In this document: positions 11,539 through 22,951 of the stretch, piece by piece | Numbering within the stretch: the first letter of the stretch is position 1 | Layout of the letters: each line of letters starts with the position of its first letter | Origin: Phytophthora sp. 'mugwort' | Taxonomy: Eukaryota; Oomycota; Peronosporomycetes; Peronosporales; Peronosporaceae | Assembly: GCA_033558025.1 (NCBI GenBank) | Contig: JAUCEF010000007.1 | Span: 4,340,001-4,404,000 of the forward strand | Direction: 5' to 3' | Length of the DNA: 64,000 bases | Translations under genes and position numbers: made by a program | Notes under the pieces: generated by a model | The model's input: the letters and a program-made list of their open reading frames with translations, nothing else | Database searches by the model: none | What the model was told of the DNA's origin: nothing

Positions 11539-12225
11539 ATGAGGACTCGCAGCGGGCGTTCAAATGAAGTGGACCAAGATTCGACGACTTCTGAGACGAC
11601 TGCCGTTGCAACAAACGGAAACACCGGCGCTACAGCGACGGCAAGAACGATGGCCATTCCAGCGTCAGCAGCGTCGATCGTGCCACCTTACGTGACTGAC
11701 GTTTCACACCCTGCCCTCGTCAAGTGGAAGAGAGAGCGACAGGAGTATAAAGACGCTATTGAGGCACGCTGTGCGACAACTGGTGAATATAAAGGCAAGG
11801 CACTGCGGAGCGTGAAGAACGCCTTCAACAGGCAGTTCCTCCAAACCTTGTGCAAGTTCGAGTGGGGAACGACCGTGATGGATGTGACGGAAGAGCAGAT
11901 TATCACCGAGTTAGACAAGATCATCGGTACCGTCATGAATGATGTTATTCTTGATATCGATTCGATTTTCAACACCGAATTGAAGATGAATCTACAAGAG
12001 CGAGATGGGAAGGCTCGTGTGATCAATTACTTCATTCGCTGTGACGAGATCGTATTGCAGCATGATCTTGCCACTATTTTCACCACTGAAATAGGAATCA
12101 AAGCGAAATGCAAGATCCTCAAGGCGCACCTCGATCCTGCCGCGTTGCGTGAGACCGTGGATGCGTACCTCCGCCTCATAGAGGCTAGAAGCAAGTCGAC
12201 GAGAATGCGCTGTATCTGCTGGTAA
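11539..12225 (+). CDS. Inner Gypsy Gag (N-terminal and capsid part)
   Basis: A 228-codon ORF that opens 27 bp after the 5' LTR with ATG. The N-terminal 45 residues are Ser/Thr/Ala-rich. From about residue 50 comes a Gag-like helical region (VTDVSHPALVKWKRERQEY, then AIEARCATTGE and EEQIITELDKIIGTVMND). The outer element's gag on the opposite strand has the matching blocks SCLVTWSRERKRYEAKIEER and AVTGESPERI, so the two families share ancestry. After residue 200 (ARSKSTRMRCICW) the reading frame is lost to a frameshift. The zinc knuckle continues downstream in another frame at about 12450. Gag would form the virus-like particle of the element. Confidence 0.7.
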   Translation: MRTRSGRSNEVDQDSTTSETTAVATNGNTGATATARTMAIPASAASIVPPYVTDVSHPALVKWKRERQEYKDAIEARCATTGEYKGKALRSVKNAFNRQFLQTLCKFEWGTTVMDVTEEQIITELDKIIGTVMNDVILDIDSIFNTELKMNLQERDGKARVINYFIRCDEIVLQHDLATIFTTEIGIKAKCKILKAHLDPAALRETVDAYLRLIEARSKSTRMRCICW

Positions 12226-13030
12226 AGGAGAAGGTGTTGGAGCAAGAAAAGGTCTTCCAGTTGCTAGCCAAACGACGGCAACAACCCAACGCCACTCGGA
12301 ACGGCAAATCCAGGCGTGATATGGTCAAGACCGACCGATCATCAATCGAGTGGGTTCTAACAAGATAGTCCACAGAGACTATGATCGCACGCGCACTGTG
12401 ATTGCCCAGGCGACCACGTTTTCGTCTACGCACCTGAAGTAAAAAGCAAGCCACGGACAGGCTGTTCTCACTGTGGCAAAGACCATTGGCTCAGTCAGTG
12501 CCCTGACCTTGATGAGCCTGGTAAGAAAGCCATTGTGGCTGACCGGAAGAACAAAAGAGCGGCGGGCAATGAAACCAGCAAAAGGTTTCGGGCGAAACAA
12601 CGTTAACTCGCAGACTAGGGAGAATGATGAGGTCCGGCCCATGGTTATCATTAACGGGGCTCTGGAGCTGCCATACGTGCCGACAGCTGGTCTGACATGA
12701 ACATTATTTCGCGGAAACAAGCCGACCTGCTGCGTGAGAAGGATGCAACCGTGGTTTGTGGAGTTAAACGCACCGATTACTTCGAGAGCTGTCGGAGGTA
12801 CCTTGCTCTCCTCGACACACGCTATAAACGTGCACCTGACTCTTAACACTGCGGCTGGTCCGGTGCGGTGCCAGGATCCTAAGCAATGCCTGATTGTGGA
12901 TGACGACGAAGATGAACTGATCATCGGTAAGTTGCTTCTCGCCGAGTTGGGAATTGATGTAGATTGACAACTCGATTATCTGGCCTCGCGGGAAACGGAT
13001 GATGACGACACTTTCGATGAGCCTAAGGGA
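12226..13030 (+). pseudogene. Inner Gypsy nucleocapsid zinc knuckle and protease, broken
   Basis: Near 12448-12495 one frame reads GCSHCGKDHWLSQCP, a CCHC-type zinc knuckle with three rather than the usual four residues before the His. Near 12680-12730 another frame reads RADSWSDMNIISRKQADLLR. Retroviral-type proteases have Asp-Ser/Thr-Gly here, and the element has Asp-Ser-Trp, so the active-site Gly is gone. Frames shift between these segments and around 12840-12960. A protease remnant continues as IVDDDEDELIIGKLLLAELG, ending at a stop at 12965. Confidence 0.6.
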
Positions 13031-14776
13031 ATGCCGCCTAGCAAGTCGATTCCTATGGAACTTGTGACGAACGCCGTCGATGCTTTGGTACAGGATGCTG
13101 TTAATCGCGATGCGATTGACGGTCGCATCATTTCGCGGTTGTTTTCGGTTCTACATCGGTTCGGTGGATGGGGATTAGAGCTTTCTGACGATCCTCCTGC
13201 CCGGATGCCCCCCCACTCGTATTCGTTTGAAAGTAGGTGCCACTCCTTACAGGTCTAAAGTTCGCCAGTACAGCCCCAAGAAGTCAGATTTTCTTGCGGC
13301 TTTCAACAAAACGCTTGTTGCATTGGTTTGGGTGTATCAAAACCGAGATAGTCGATGATGCTGTCCTGCACTTCCGGTACGAAAACCCAAAACTAACGAG
13401 TACCGGCAGACTGTGGACTACAGACCCACGAACGTCGTCATAGAGGCAATCACCGGAGTGATGCCTAGTAGGTAGCTATATTACGCTTGTTTTTCCTAAA
13501 AGGCTTCTGGCAGCTCCCCCTTCACGAAAGCAGCCAAGAATACCTCTCCTACATGACCGACAAGGGAATCCTCACCCCAAAACGCGTACCACAGGGCAGT
13601 AGCGATGCGGCACTTCATTTTCAATCAACGGTGGAGATGGTGCTCGGTGATCTAGTTGGAAACTGTGTGATTGTATGGATTGATGATCTTCTCATTTTTG
13701 GAGAGACTGAAGTGGAGTTGCTGGAAGCGATCGAGGCTGTGCTGCAAAAGCTCGACGAGCGCGGTTTTATCTTGAATCCCAAGAAGTGCTCTTTGTTTCT
13801 GACAGAAGTAAAGTGGTGTGGTCGGATATAATTAACAAGGATGGCATGCGCCATGATCCCAGTCGTATTCAGGCGCTAAGAGACATGCCACAGCCGACTA
13901 CCGCAGCCGAGCTCCAGCAATTTTTGTGTGCCAGCAACTGGATGCGTGCGGGGCTGTTAGTCCATGCCCGCACTGTACGACCATTGCAGGAACGCCTAGA
14001 CACCGCACTATCAGGCATCAAGAAGACAAAACGAGCAGCTGCCGGTATTCAGTATTCAATTGGCGTTGTCGACGAAGGAATTAAAATGTTTGGCGGCTGT
14101 GAAAGAATTGTTGGCAAACTCAGCTACGCTGGCTTATCCCGACCCTTCGAAGCAGATGATTGTGATGGCATACGCCTCGAATACTGGTTGGGTACTCGTG
14201 GTGTCTCAAGTAGCGGAGTGGAGACCTAACGTCCCAATTAACGAGCAGCAACACGAGCTACTTGTTTGCATGGGAGGCAGCTTCACTAGTGCTGCTATAA
14301 ATTAGAGTGCAATCGAGAAAGAATGTTTTCCCATCATGAACGCCTGTGAGAAGCTTGAGTACTTGCTGCTGAGGCAAAACGGGTTTCGACGCTATTGTAA
14401 TCGCCGGAACATCATCTACCTGTTCGCACCCGGTACGGAACTTAAACGTTACGTGGGCAGGGCGCGATGGTCGACAAAGCTGTTGGAGTATCGGTTCTCT
14501 ATCGAGCACATTGAGGGCGTTCACAACATGTGGGCTGACCTCATATCGAGATGGGGTGGCAAATCTCTGCCAGCAGCAAGGATGCGGTCGGTGAAGCGCT
14601 TTAGTCGGTACATGAGAAAGCTGGGTACCTTCCCTGCTGGTGATGCACCTACACCCCTGCGTCCACTCGACCAGCACGATTTTGTATGGCCCAGATCGAC
14701 GAGATTGGCAGGTGCCAAGCTTTGCACGACGCACCAAAGGGTGCAACCGATGGCAATGATAATCTATGGCGAGTGA
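13031..14776 (+). pseudogene. Inner Gypsy reverse transcriptase and RNase H, frameshifted
   Basis: The RT palm at 13487-13831 reads FLKGFWQLPLHESSQEYLSY and CVIVWIDDLLIFGETEVELL, so the Ile-Asp-Asp catalytic pair is kept. The tether domain follows at 13846-14000 (DPSRIQALRDMPQPTTAAEL). RNase H pieces at 14060-14305 include MIVMAYASNTGWVLVVSQVA and VPINEQQHELLVC. A further piece at 14336-14560 reads GFRRYCNRRNIIYLFAPGTE and EHIEGVHNMWADLISRW. Stops and frame changes near 13445, 13830, 14230 and 14305 prevent a full Pol. Confidence 0.7.
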
Positions 14777-16135
14777 ATGACTTGATTTGGACAGCAAGTG
14801 GACTTATCCAGCGTCTTCTGGTTATCGCGCATTGTGGACGCAATAGACATCGTGGCACGCACGTCATGGCGAACCACCTGCGGCGACTATTTTTAATTAG
14901 CGAGTTGGGTGAGATGGTACCGAGCACTCTGTAGGAATTGCCTACTATGTCTTCATATCAAGGGCGGTATCGTCATTCCCCGACCATTCAGTGAAACTCA
15001 TCAGACATTTGAGCGAAACGAAACACTGCATTGGGACTTTCTGACATTGAGTGAATCATTTGGTACTTCGCGCTATGTGCTGGTTCTCAAAGACGAAGCT
15101 ACCCGCTTTGTGGAACTGGTAGCATGTGACGCACCTACATCGGAGGTCGCTGCTGCATCTATCCTTGACTGGTACAGCCAATATGGCGTCCTGAACCTTG
15201 GACTAGTGACTCGGGATCCCATTTCACAAGCAAGGTGATCGCCGAATAAGCCGCCCACTCAAGAGTCGGCAAGAGTTCATAATTAGCCTACCTCTCCTTG
15301 GAAGAATGGGTTGTGGAGCGAGTGAATCGCGATATCTTGCAGGTGCTCAAAGCTTTGGTTTCGGAGTATAGGGATAGCGTGCATGACTGGCCTTACCTAT
15401 TACCTCTCGTACAGTCGAGTATCAACCATTCCCCGGTGCCGTCTCTGTCAAACCGTACCCCAATTGAGCTTCTCACTGGACTCACATGCCCAAGTGCTTT
15501 GGATACGGTCTTTTTTCCTGGAGGGAAGGGTCGAGTAGCAACAGCAAGTCACTTAAGCCCAAAACCGAGGCGTGCCTCGCATCTTTGAGAAGTGGAATCA
15601 TGGTAATGCACAATGCCGTGAAGAAAGAACGCATTTGCCAAGCCCAGAGGTATCGGGAACGGCCACACTACGCGCAGAAAGTGATTGTTCGGTTGGCGAT
15701 TACGTGCTGCGCTCACATGTCGACGACAAGTTGCACGCAAATAAAATGCGCGTGATGTGGGTTGGCCCCTATCGCGTGGTTGAGAATGCGGACTACTACT
15801 TTACGGTGGAGGATTTGGTCACTGGCAAAACGATGAATGTACACCCATCTCGGCTGAAATTGTACGCAGATGACTCGCTTAATATAACCGAAGAACTGCT
15901 GGATCACATATCTTCCCCAAGGTACATTATTGGCTGTAGGGAGAATCGTGGTCACCGTATGAACCCTGACATGAAGGCGTGTTAAAGGTCAGGTGGTTGG
16001 GTCTCGAGGCGATAGAGGACTCCTGGGAGCCTCTAAAGACAATGAACGAATATGTACCACAATTACTGCTACAGTACGCCAAAACGACATCTGATGATGA
16101 ATTCCTACGCATCGTAACCTCTAACGTGAATGTCA
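14686..16135 (+). pseudogene. Inner Gypsy integrase and chromodomain, frameshifted
   Basis: The integrase zinc-binding part is LLVIAHCGRNRHRG at 14815-14860 with CRNCLLCLHIKGG at 14930-14965. The core follows at 15020-15240: LHWDFLTLSESFGTSRYVLV, ARFVELVACDAP (Thr at the second residue) and SILDWYSQYGV. A second core piece is at 15298-15480 (RVNRDILQVLKALVSEYRDS and PYLLPLVQSSINHSPVPSLS). The C-terminal domain at 15690-15930 reads VGDYVLRSHVDDKLHANKM and MRVMWVGPYRVVENADYYF. A chromodomain (LKVRWLGLEAIEDSWEPLKT) lies at 15983-16040. Chromodomains in such integrases usually direct insertion to marked chromatin. At least four frame breaks are present. Confidence 0.7.
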
Positions 16136-16562
16136 AATAAGAGGAACCTCGGTGGTGAAGCCCCCATTAAACTACGAGGGATTCCTTCTGAACATGATCA
16201 TCAGGTTGTGGAGTTTTTGCAGATTGGGATCTATCAATGTGGCGAGCGACACTGGTATCAATGGAGCACGTGCAAGCACGCACGGTGGAAATCTGTACGA
16301 AATTACAGCATGTGTAAAGGGCTATTGACAATACACGTCAGCTTTGAAAGATCTCCTGCAAGCGGATCGATTTAAAGTCATTTGGGAGGGTTGTGATTGC
16401 TGAAATTAATTGCGATGCAAATCGTCGAGATAGCAACCTGTAACGTTTCAACACGTTGAAGTTGAAGGACCAGCTATGCTCACCATGTGACGAGACAGAC
16501 ACGACTGGACGGCACTCACAGGTCAAAAGTATGGACTACGAGGTTGGAAAGCTTGGGGGCAG

Positions 16563-16866
16563 TGTGATGATGGCATGGCTTCATCTCTCTCCAGCTTTGC
16601 CAACCCGCAGCCGCAGGCTTGGAGTAAACACGGATTGTAACTAGCTTTGCCAATCCTGGCAGGACTCGCGACTGCACATCAGGATTACGCCAGCTTGGGA
16701 GTTACTTCCCCTGGACTGCCGCGATGGCAGGAGGAAGCTCTGCAGGCTCGCCGCCGCAGACTGGAATAGATAGCTCACTTTGCAATTTGCAATTTAAACA
16801 ACGAACAGCAAGAAATAAACGTTGGCTTAAGGGAGTTCCAGCTCCCAAATATCGAAGCACGTCACA
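16563..16866 (+). repeat. 3' LTR of inner Gypsy element
   Basis: The second copy of the 304-bp LTR, TG...CA, followed at 16867-16871 by the right copy of the GTCGG duplication. Confidence 0.92.
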
Positions 16867-17213
16867 GTCGGGCACATGCGCATTCTTCACATGGCTACAC
16901 CGCTTCACGATTTCGTCATGAACTCGACGTCTGTCACATCTGCCACAGGCTTGGACAAGATGTAGAGGGCTACTGTAGCAAGTATATCCACGTTGAAACA
17001 GCTCTTTGTACTGTCGCAAATACGCTCTGGGGACTCCCCAGTAACAGCGCCGCGTTCCTCTATCTTGGCCTCATAGCGTTTTCTCTCACGACTCCAAGTT
17101 ACAAGACATGACTGGTCCGATGACTTGAGCTTTGGCGCCGATATAAACTCATACACAGCCCCCCCCCCCCTCTCCCCCCGCGGCACGCTCATCTCGTCGC
17201 CGTCGTTATCCAA
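16867..17213 (-). pseudogene. Outer Gypsy gag, 5' half
   Basis: This minus-strand frame begins at an ATG at 17213 and encodes SAPKLKSSDQSCLVTWSRER and KIEERGAVTGESPERICDS. It ends at the target site where the inner element entered, and gag resumes at 11207. A run of about ten C at 17161-17170 encodes the Gly-rich start and is a likely slippage site. Confidence 0.65.
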
Positions 17214-17332
17214 GCGATAACCCCCACTCGTGGCACAAGGAGAGGGGCTTGCGCTTGATGCGGGCAGGTAGGTGCGCTACCTCGTGCGATGTGACGCGAA
17301 GCCTTGAAAGCCAAATAATTCATTATGGCAAG

Positions 17333-17640
17333 TGCAGGTGCTTGATGACAAATTAAATTGTGTCTCTCATTATTGTGCTTATCTTCTAGCTGTTTCTCAA
17401 TCCGCTTTGCTCGTCTTCTATATGTAGTACTCCGAGTGCGGTACCTTGGCTTAAGGACGATGCTTCGGGACCGTGAATGCCTGTGAACTACTTCGTCGCC
17501 ACTAAGTGCTGGTCCGCCACTGGGTGCTGGTCCGTAATTGCTTCAGTACTCGTAGGAGTGCGGGGTGTTGACAGAGTGATATTCATGTCCGTGCAACATG
17601 CAGTGCGATGCATGAGGAGCGTGGCTGGTAGGAATCCCCA
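17333..17640 (-). repeat. 5' LTR of outer Gypsy element
   Basis: Aligns with 6747-7035 from TGCAGGTGCTTGATG onward through GTTGACAGAGTGAT and GCAACATGCAGTGCGAT. The right edge is uncertain, since possible homology continues weakly to about 17690. Confidence 0.65.
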
Positions 17641-17690
17641 CTGGTCGCCAAGAAAACGAAGCGCTCCAGGGATGCATAAAGCGAGCACCG

Positions 17691-18845
17691 AGGACAAACG
17701 CACGGCGGCGCGTACACCAGGTACGAAGCCATCGCTCTCCAACGGCAGAATTGCCGCATCGTTTGCAAGGTCTCATATCTCTATGTGTCTGAAGGCGGAT
17801 TTTTCGTGCGCGCGCACGACTCGACGATCCGCCGACCTTTTGTTGGCGTCGGCTGGTTGGATTATGCCAAGGTGGACCCCTAACCAAGCAGCTCAAGATG
17901 AATCAGCTCGATTGGGCCGGCGTGCATAGTTAATAAAAAGGACATCATAATGAAACCAAATATGTAATAAGTTTACCTCGCTATGCAAAACTGATGTCAA
18001 CGCGGGGATTTTCTTTGCTTCACTGCGATCCGCAAAGGCAGTCGCTACGCTCCTGCGATAAAAATAAATTCTAAGTTCGGCCCGCTACTGGCAAGCGCTC
18101 AGCAAGGTTAGAGATCGATGAAAATGCATCCAGCAAGATGTACGCACTTGGTGCGTAGTCCACCTCACACCACTCGAGAATCCTGTCAGCGAAGCCTATT
18201 TCTGTCGCCCCAGCCCCACGAACAATGGGCGTTGTAGGAACGCGGGTCTGTCTCTTGACTTGCACCACGCACCTTCACCATTCCTGGATCACATCGGGGA
18301 GTGGACAGGGTCGTTGAGCACTTCTTGTCCCGACAGTTCTGAATGAGCACTCGTAACATGTATAAGGTGTACCATGCTAGTACCGAAGCATTTATGCGAG
18401 ACAAAGGAGCGCATCAAAGCTGATTAAGCGGCGACAGAACCGTATGCGTTCAAGATGGCAGCGATCACCCACTTCCGCGGCAATAACGACATAAAGCTCA
18501 TTCTCTGCAAGTTTTCCCGGGCGTTGAGAGCACCCTATGCGATGCAGAGAAGAATAACCTGCATTTTTGTACTGTTCATACACTTGGGCTTACGTTAAAA
18601 AAAATGAATTTTAGCTAATTTAAAAAAACTAGCCCACTTGTATTGGTGGGTACCGGATGCAAGAAGTATTATACGTACCGTACAGCACTTGTACCTAAAA
18701 CTTCCCGTATTTAGGGTTACCGGTTTTCTTTTCAGATGTAATAATCACAATCTTAAAAATCTGAAACCTGATTGGTCATCTGTTCGACATAAGACATTGA
18801 AAACCAGAGGAAATTACATAATATCCTACACTCCCGGCTAAAATA
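17691..18845. other. No recognised gene
   Basis: Short overlapping ORFs only. A minus-strand coding-like stretch at 18583-18071 (KNAGYSSLHRIGCSQRPGKL, and VRGAGATEIGFADRILEW further down) changes frame twice and matches nothing I know. Confidence 0.5.
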
Positions 18846-20370
18846 AACCGTCCACCCACGTATGGGCGATCGATCGGCGGCTATTTGGGGTTCTGGAGCT
18901 GCCCTTTCGATATGCTATGTTGCTCAAGTCATCCAGCGCAATAGGCAATTTGTACTAATGAGTCAGCTTTTGCGACTTATAGCATACCTCCTATACAACT
19001 TTCATTCGGGTGCCGCGGTCCCAACTTCCGTCCACAGCGACCCATACATAATATAAATGCAGAAACAAATTGTAGATTGTGGTAGCTGCTACCGCACATC
19101 CACCCGTTTATTGCTGGGGCTTACAATAAGACGGCAGCTTAAGTTTCAGGCAGCTCTGTTGGATGTCTGCGGCGCATGGCGCCGTAACTAAACGACGAAG
19201 AGCGGAGGAGAATTCAAGGTCTCAGGGAGACAGACCTGTCTGCCCGAGCAATTGGAAGAAGGGCAAGCGTTCAAGAGACCCCGTAGGCGTGCAATCGCAC
19301 CCACCCAGGTCGCAAGCCATCGTTTCTAGCGGTTAGCCCGACGGCTGCTTCGCAAAGACCACAGGAGATTTCTCGACCGCCCAACTCGTGGCCGACTGCG
19401 CCTGGACGTGCCCGGCACAGACGATCCGCCTGCTGGCCGGCGTGGATTGGCTAATCTACTCGAAGATGGAAAACACGCGTGCTCTCACGGCTTCGCTGAA
19501 TAAGGCGCGGCTAGCATGGGCCAAGGACATGGTAGTTAGCCCAAGGTAATTCGATTCAATTGTTTTTTTAGATGAAAATATATTTAATTTGGATGGCCCC
19601 GATGGTATGCAGTAATACTGGTACAACATTCGCCGCCCGTTGCAAATGACAGTGAAACGGCAGAACGACGGAGGCTCCGTAATGGTGGAGGCGGTGGGGG
19701 TGGGGGTGGGGGTCTTCAGCGGCAAGGCCAAGACGAAGCTGGCTGTGCTCGTGGAGCGACAAGCCTCAGTGAACTGTATATATACTGTGTCTGAGTACTT
19801 CTTGTCCTACGCTACGGCGCCGAGTTCGTGTATCAGCAAGAAAATGCACTAATACACACGTCCAACGAGACACTATGTTTTTTCAAGGAGCAGAGGGTTA
19901 CGCTTTTTCCTGGCCAGCTCGATCCGCAGACCTCAATCCGATCGAGAAACGCTGGCTTTGCTAACACGAAAGGTCTACCCTAACGGAATGAAGTACGCTA
20001 GTGTAACCCACTTAGCTAATCTCGCTCCATGGGATTCGACTGAGCTAGCGAAGCTTTCAGACCTCATTGACTCGATACTGCGTAGGTGCATCGAAGTGAT
20101 CGAGAAGAAGGGTGGTAAACCCCACAGCTAGTACACGTACGAATTATACCTACCTCAAGATTTTATGTCGATTTTGTATGGCGTCGCGGTGGACGGGAGT
20201 TGGAACCGCGCCACCCAAGTGAAAGTTGTATGGGAGGTATGCTACAGATCGCAGCATTCGACACGTTAACACTAACATCCTATTGCACTCGATAAGACAA
20301 GCAACATTTAAAATACGCAGCTTCAGAACCCAAATAGTCGCCGATCTATCGCCCAAAACTTAGTGACCGG
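18846..20370 (+). mobile_element. Decayed Tc1/mariner-like element with long inverted repeats
   Basis: About 190 bp at 18846-19055 reappears in reverse complement at 20150-20370: GGGCGAT-GATCGG near the ends, CATACCTCC-ATACAACTTTCA further in. TA lies next to both ends (18844-18845 and 20371-20372), as expected for Tc1/mariner duplications, but the outermost bases are eroded. Between them, plus-strand pieces spell a Tc1-like transposase. They are RAIGRRASVQ near 19250, TGDFSTAQLVADCAWTCPAQ near 19360-19420, the first catalytic Asp in FLDENIFNLDGPDG near 19568-19610, NDGGSVMVEAV near 19660, QQENALIHTSNETLCFF near 19825-19885, and PARSADLNPIEKRW near 19915-19955. The middle catalytic QQDNA motif has become QQENA. 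Several stops and frameshifts make it inactive. Confidence 0.75.
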
Positions 20371-20699
20371 TATATGTGTGACCGGCGGTGTACACGTGCA
20401 CCCAGCTGCCGCCATGTGCACGTGTGCACATGTGGCGTGTGCACCTGCAAATATAAAATAACTAATCAAATAGCAACACTAAAAAGGTTGAACGACAGCG
20501 TATTCGATACCAATCACCAACCCTATCAATCGCATCCAGCTCGTCCGACACCTTCCAATGCACTCATCGAGAAGGCCAAGGTGCTCCTCACGGTTTACCG
20601 CACCTTAGCCTCGTCGCTGTCGCCACTCTCCGTTAGCACTCCGCTGAACTCGTTTGCTTTAGTGTTCGCTGCCGGATCATCCCAGCTCCTAATCTAGGC

Positions 20700-21560
20700 G
20701 ATCACATCCGAGCGAGAAAGGGCCGATATCTTGAATGAAGCTTATGCAGTCATTGCCTCTTCGTGCTGTTCCATCTGCTTCTCCAGAAAATCAATCCACC
20801 GCTCGTGGAATCGGAGCTTGAGCGGACGGTTCTGCGCGATGTCAGCAGGCTGGCAGAGGCCAGTGCATCCCGCAGGTACACGCATTGACTAGACACTAAG
20901 CCCAGCGGCGCAAGCTAGAATAGCATCCGCCCAATGGCTTGATAACTCGTCAAGCAATAGTAGCATCGGATCTGCCGTGTTAGCTCTCGCTGTGAAATGG
21001 AACGATGAAAGTCAACCGCCATACATTCGTTCCACCAGCCATTCGTGTTTCCGTAGAGGGCCACACAGTGTTCAGCTTGCCGTGGCTCCAACCTCTTCTA
21101 TAGCTGCTTGCTAAACCGTAGCGCTTCATATCGTTCTCCTCACGAGTCGCTGGCACCGCGAAGTGCTTGATTTTGACGATCCAATATGGCGGATACTTCC
21201 GGTTACGTGAATCCCCCTTTGTCCTTCCGGTAGAACGAACCCAGACCGTGCGAGCGCCCTTGTTGGTGATCGTAGAATTCGGGAGGTATTCGAAGAAAAC
21301 GTGGTCTGATCTGCATTGTATGCAACACCGGCACCAGCGTCGGCGTCATCCGGCTTCAACTGGCCGTGACGAACCCGTGAACGAACTGCAATTCGGTGGA
21401 GTCTTAAATAATCCGCAGTCCAGCACCGAGATGCTTCAAACAACCGTATCGGCGTGCAGACCCCGCGGTCCATGGTCAGTGCCTTCCGGTGCTACATCCA
21501 ACTTAAGACAGGGATGTTTTGTGTGCGATTTATGTTCATCCAGTTGACCAGATGAACTCG
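20700..21560 (-). pseudogene. pogo/Tigger-type transposase remnant
   Basis: On minus, VAYNADQTTFSSNTSRILRS near 21330-21270 carries the YNADQT motif, which is the first catalytic Asp of pogo-like transposases. After a frame change GARTVWVRST follows near 21245, then KYPPYWIVKIKHFAVPATRE around 21190-21130. PMLLLLDELSSHWAD near 20980-20940 matches the second catalytic region, and TGLCQPADIAQNRPLKLRF with HERWIDFLEKQ near 20870-20790 matches the third. The N-terminal DNA-binding part was not found. Inverted repeats were not identified. Confidence 0.6.
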
Positions 21561-22132
21561 GCATCGGCAGGCAGGATCGAGCCTGTCTCAGTCTCTCGGA
21601 CTTTCCGATTTTTGCCGCTGCTGACGACGTGCATAGCTGGACGAGCTTGTCCTCCTACTTACGTCACAGGTAGACGATTGTAGGCTTGATTTAAAAAAAC
21701 GTTCAGGTCCGGTTAAATCTGTGTAGAAATTGTCAAGAGTCGACCCCATCTATGCGTCTTGAAGTAGAGAACATATCCGGGCGAAACTGATGCGTCGGCA
21801 CCAAGCGCTTGTATCCGGCACGCCTGTCTTCCTCCCTTTACACTGTGCTTATGTCGTCCTTTGCCCATTGAGAAATGATATTGTTCTAGCCACCTTTCAC
21901 ACGGTAGTGTCTCACTATGCTGACCACCAGTTCGGAGTCGGTTATGACATTTGAGATCTGAATCTGGTCGATTCTAGTTAGCGGTACCGTATTCCCCTGA
22001 TAGAAAGCGTCACCAATGTAGACGTCCGGGTTAGGTGTACATGTCTCCGTTGACGGAGCGATGTACACGTAATTAGCAAAATATATACGGTAATGGAAAG
22101 CACCCATATAATCACAGTCACAGTCAAATAGG
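21561..22132. other. No recognised gene
   Basis: Short ORFs in conflicting frames only. The region may hold the eroded 5' part of the neighbouring pogo remnant. Confidence 0.4.
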
Positions 22133-22467
22133 GAGAGCCAATGGTCATGCGTACGCGGCGCTTTCTCAGATGTGGCTCTGGCGACATAGCTGCGCTTTGG
22201 GATACATCTACACAGATATGGTAACTAGCAGTTTGCACAACCTCAGGTCTGTAGCGCGCATGTGGACTAACTTGCACGGGAGGGGTGGGGGGCTTTTATG
22301 TTTGTATGAAAATTATAAAAGAGGAGCAAATGGTCGTGCTCGCACGGCGTTTTCTCGGAGACGGTTGTGGCGACGGCGCTGCGCTTTGGGATCCATCGAC
22401 AGTGAATCATAGCTAGCGGTGTATACAATCTCACGTCTGTAGCGTTCATGTGGACTAACTTGCACGA
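22133..22467. repeat. Diverged tandem duplication, about 146-bp unit
   Basis: 22133-22277 and 22321-22467 are diverged direct copies. Shared blocks include GCTGCGCTTTGGGAT and ATGTGGACTAACTTGCACG. Between them is 43 bp with a G-rich run. No coding potential was recognised. Confidence 0.7.
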
Positions 22468-22951
22468 ACCACGTTTTCGTGTGCTATAGAAAATAATAGG
22501 CGTGAAATGAAGCTGGCAACGCATTGAATTTTTACACTTCGACACCTGCCTCAGAGTAACACGACACGCCTTCACTGTCGCTGCTACTAAGGCCTTCATC
22601 TCTGTGCATACCATCGCCGTTTATTCATGTCCTCCGCTTTTCGAAAAGTGAACAATGTGTCCGGGCCACTCATTTTGCGGATCTGACGCTTGTGACAAAG
22701 CGGAAAACTGAAAAATTAATGGAAAAATACGATTGGGTAAAATGAAGTGACGCTTCCACAGTAACATAGCGGTACCAAATAGGTAATACTATATCGGATA
22801 TGACAATTCGCAGAATAAGACAAATGCTAACATTTTGGCTCGAGCAACAAAATATAAACGAAAAAAGCGTAAATATATCGCAAAATAGATTTCCCTGCAA
22901 CCGGAGAGCATTCATCACGCAACTGCATACAATATAATAATTGGAGGCTCA
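22468..22951. other. No recognised gene
   Basis: AT-rich sequence downstream of the minus-strand acyl-CoA synthetase, with no ORF that resembles a known protein. Confidence 0.5.

Larger units (their letters stand above)
11208..16866 (+). mobile_element. Inner chromodomain Gypsy retrotransposon with intact LTRs and TSD
   Basis: A 5,659-bp element with TG...CA LTRs of 304 bp each, at 11208-11511 and 16563-16866. The five bases GTCGG occur directly before the left LTR (11203-11207) and directly after the right LTR (16867-16871), a perfect target duplication. Inside are gag, a nucleocapsid zinc knuckle, protease, reverse transcriptase, RNase H, integrase and a chromodomain, all on plus. By eye the LTRs differ at about 11 positions plus two single-base indels, so the insertion is moderately old. 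Several frame breaks make this copy non-autonomous. It is related to, but clearly diverged from, the outer element. Confidence 0.93.
6747..17690 (-). mobile_element. Outer chromodomain Gypsy retrotransposon, minus strand, interrupted
   Basis: An old Ty3/Gypsy element lies on the minus strand. Related LTR copies start at 6747 and 17333 on the plus strand (both TGCAGGTGCTTGATG). On minus, gag begins near 17213, is cut at 16867 by the insertion of another Gypsy element, resumes at 11207 and ends near 10841. Protease, reverse transcriptase, RNase H, integrase and a chromodomain follow in order down to about 7149. Every domain is broken by frameshifts or stops. The outer LTR edges near 7035 and 17640-17690 are not sharp by eye, and no target duplication could be fixed. 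Confidence 0.8.

Noticed and set aside
20374..20697. Plus-strand 107-codon ORF with a Cys-rich start
   Set aside because: It lies antisense to the C-terminal part of the pogo-like transposase remnant, and the Cys-rich start is made by a CA/GT-rich repeat.
9000..22900. RXLR or Crinkler effector genes among the short ORFs
   Set aside because: No ORF combined a signal peptide with an RXLR-EER or LFLAK-type motif.
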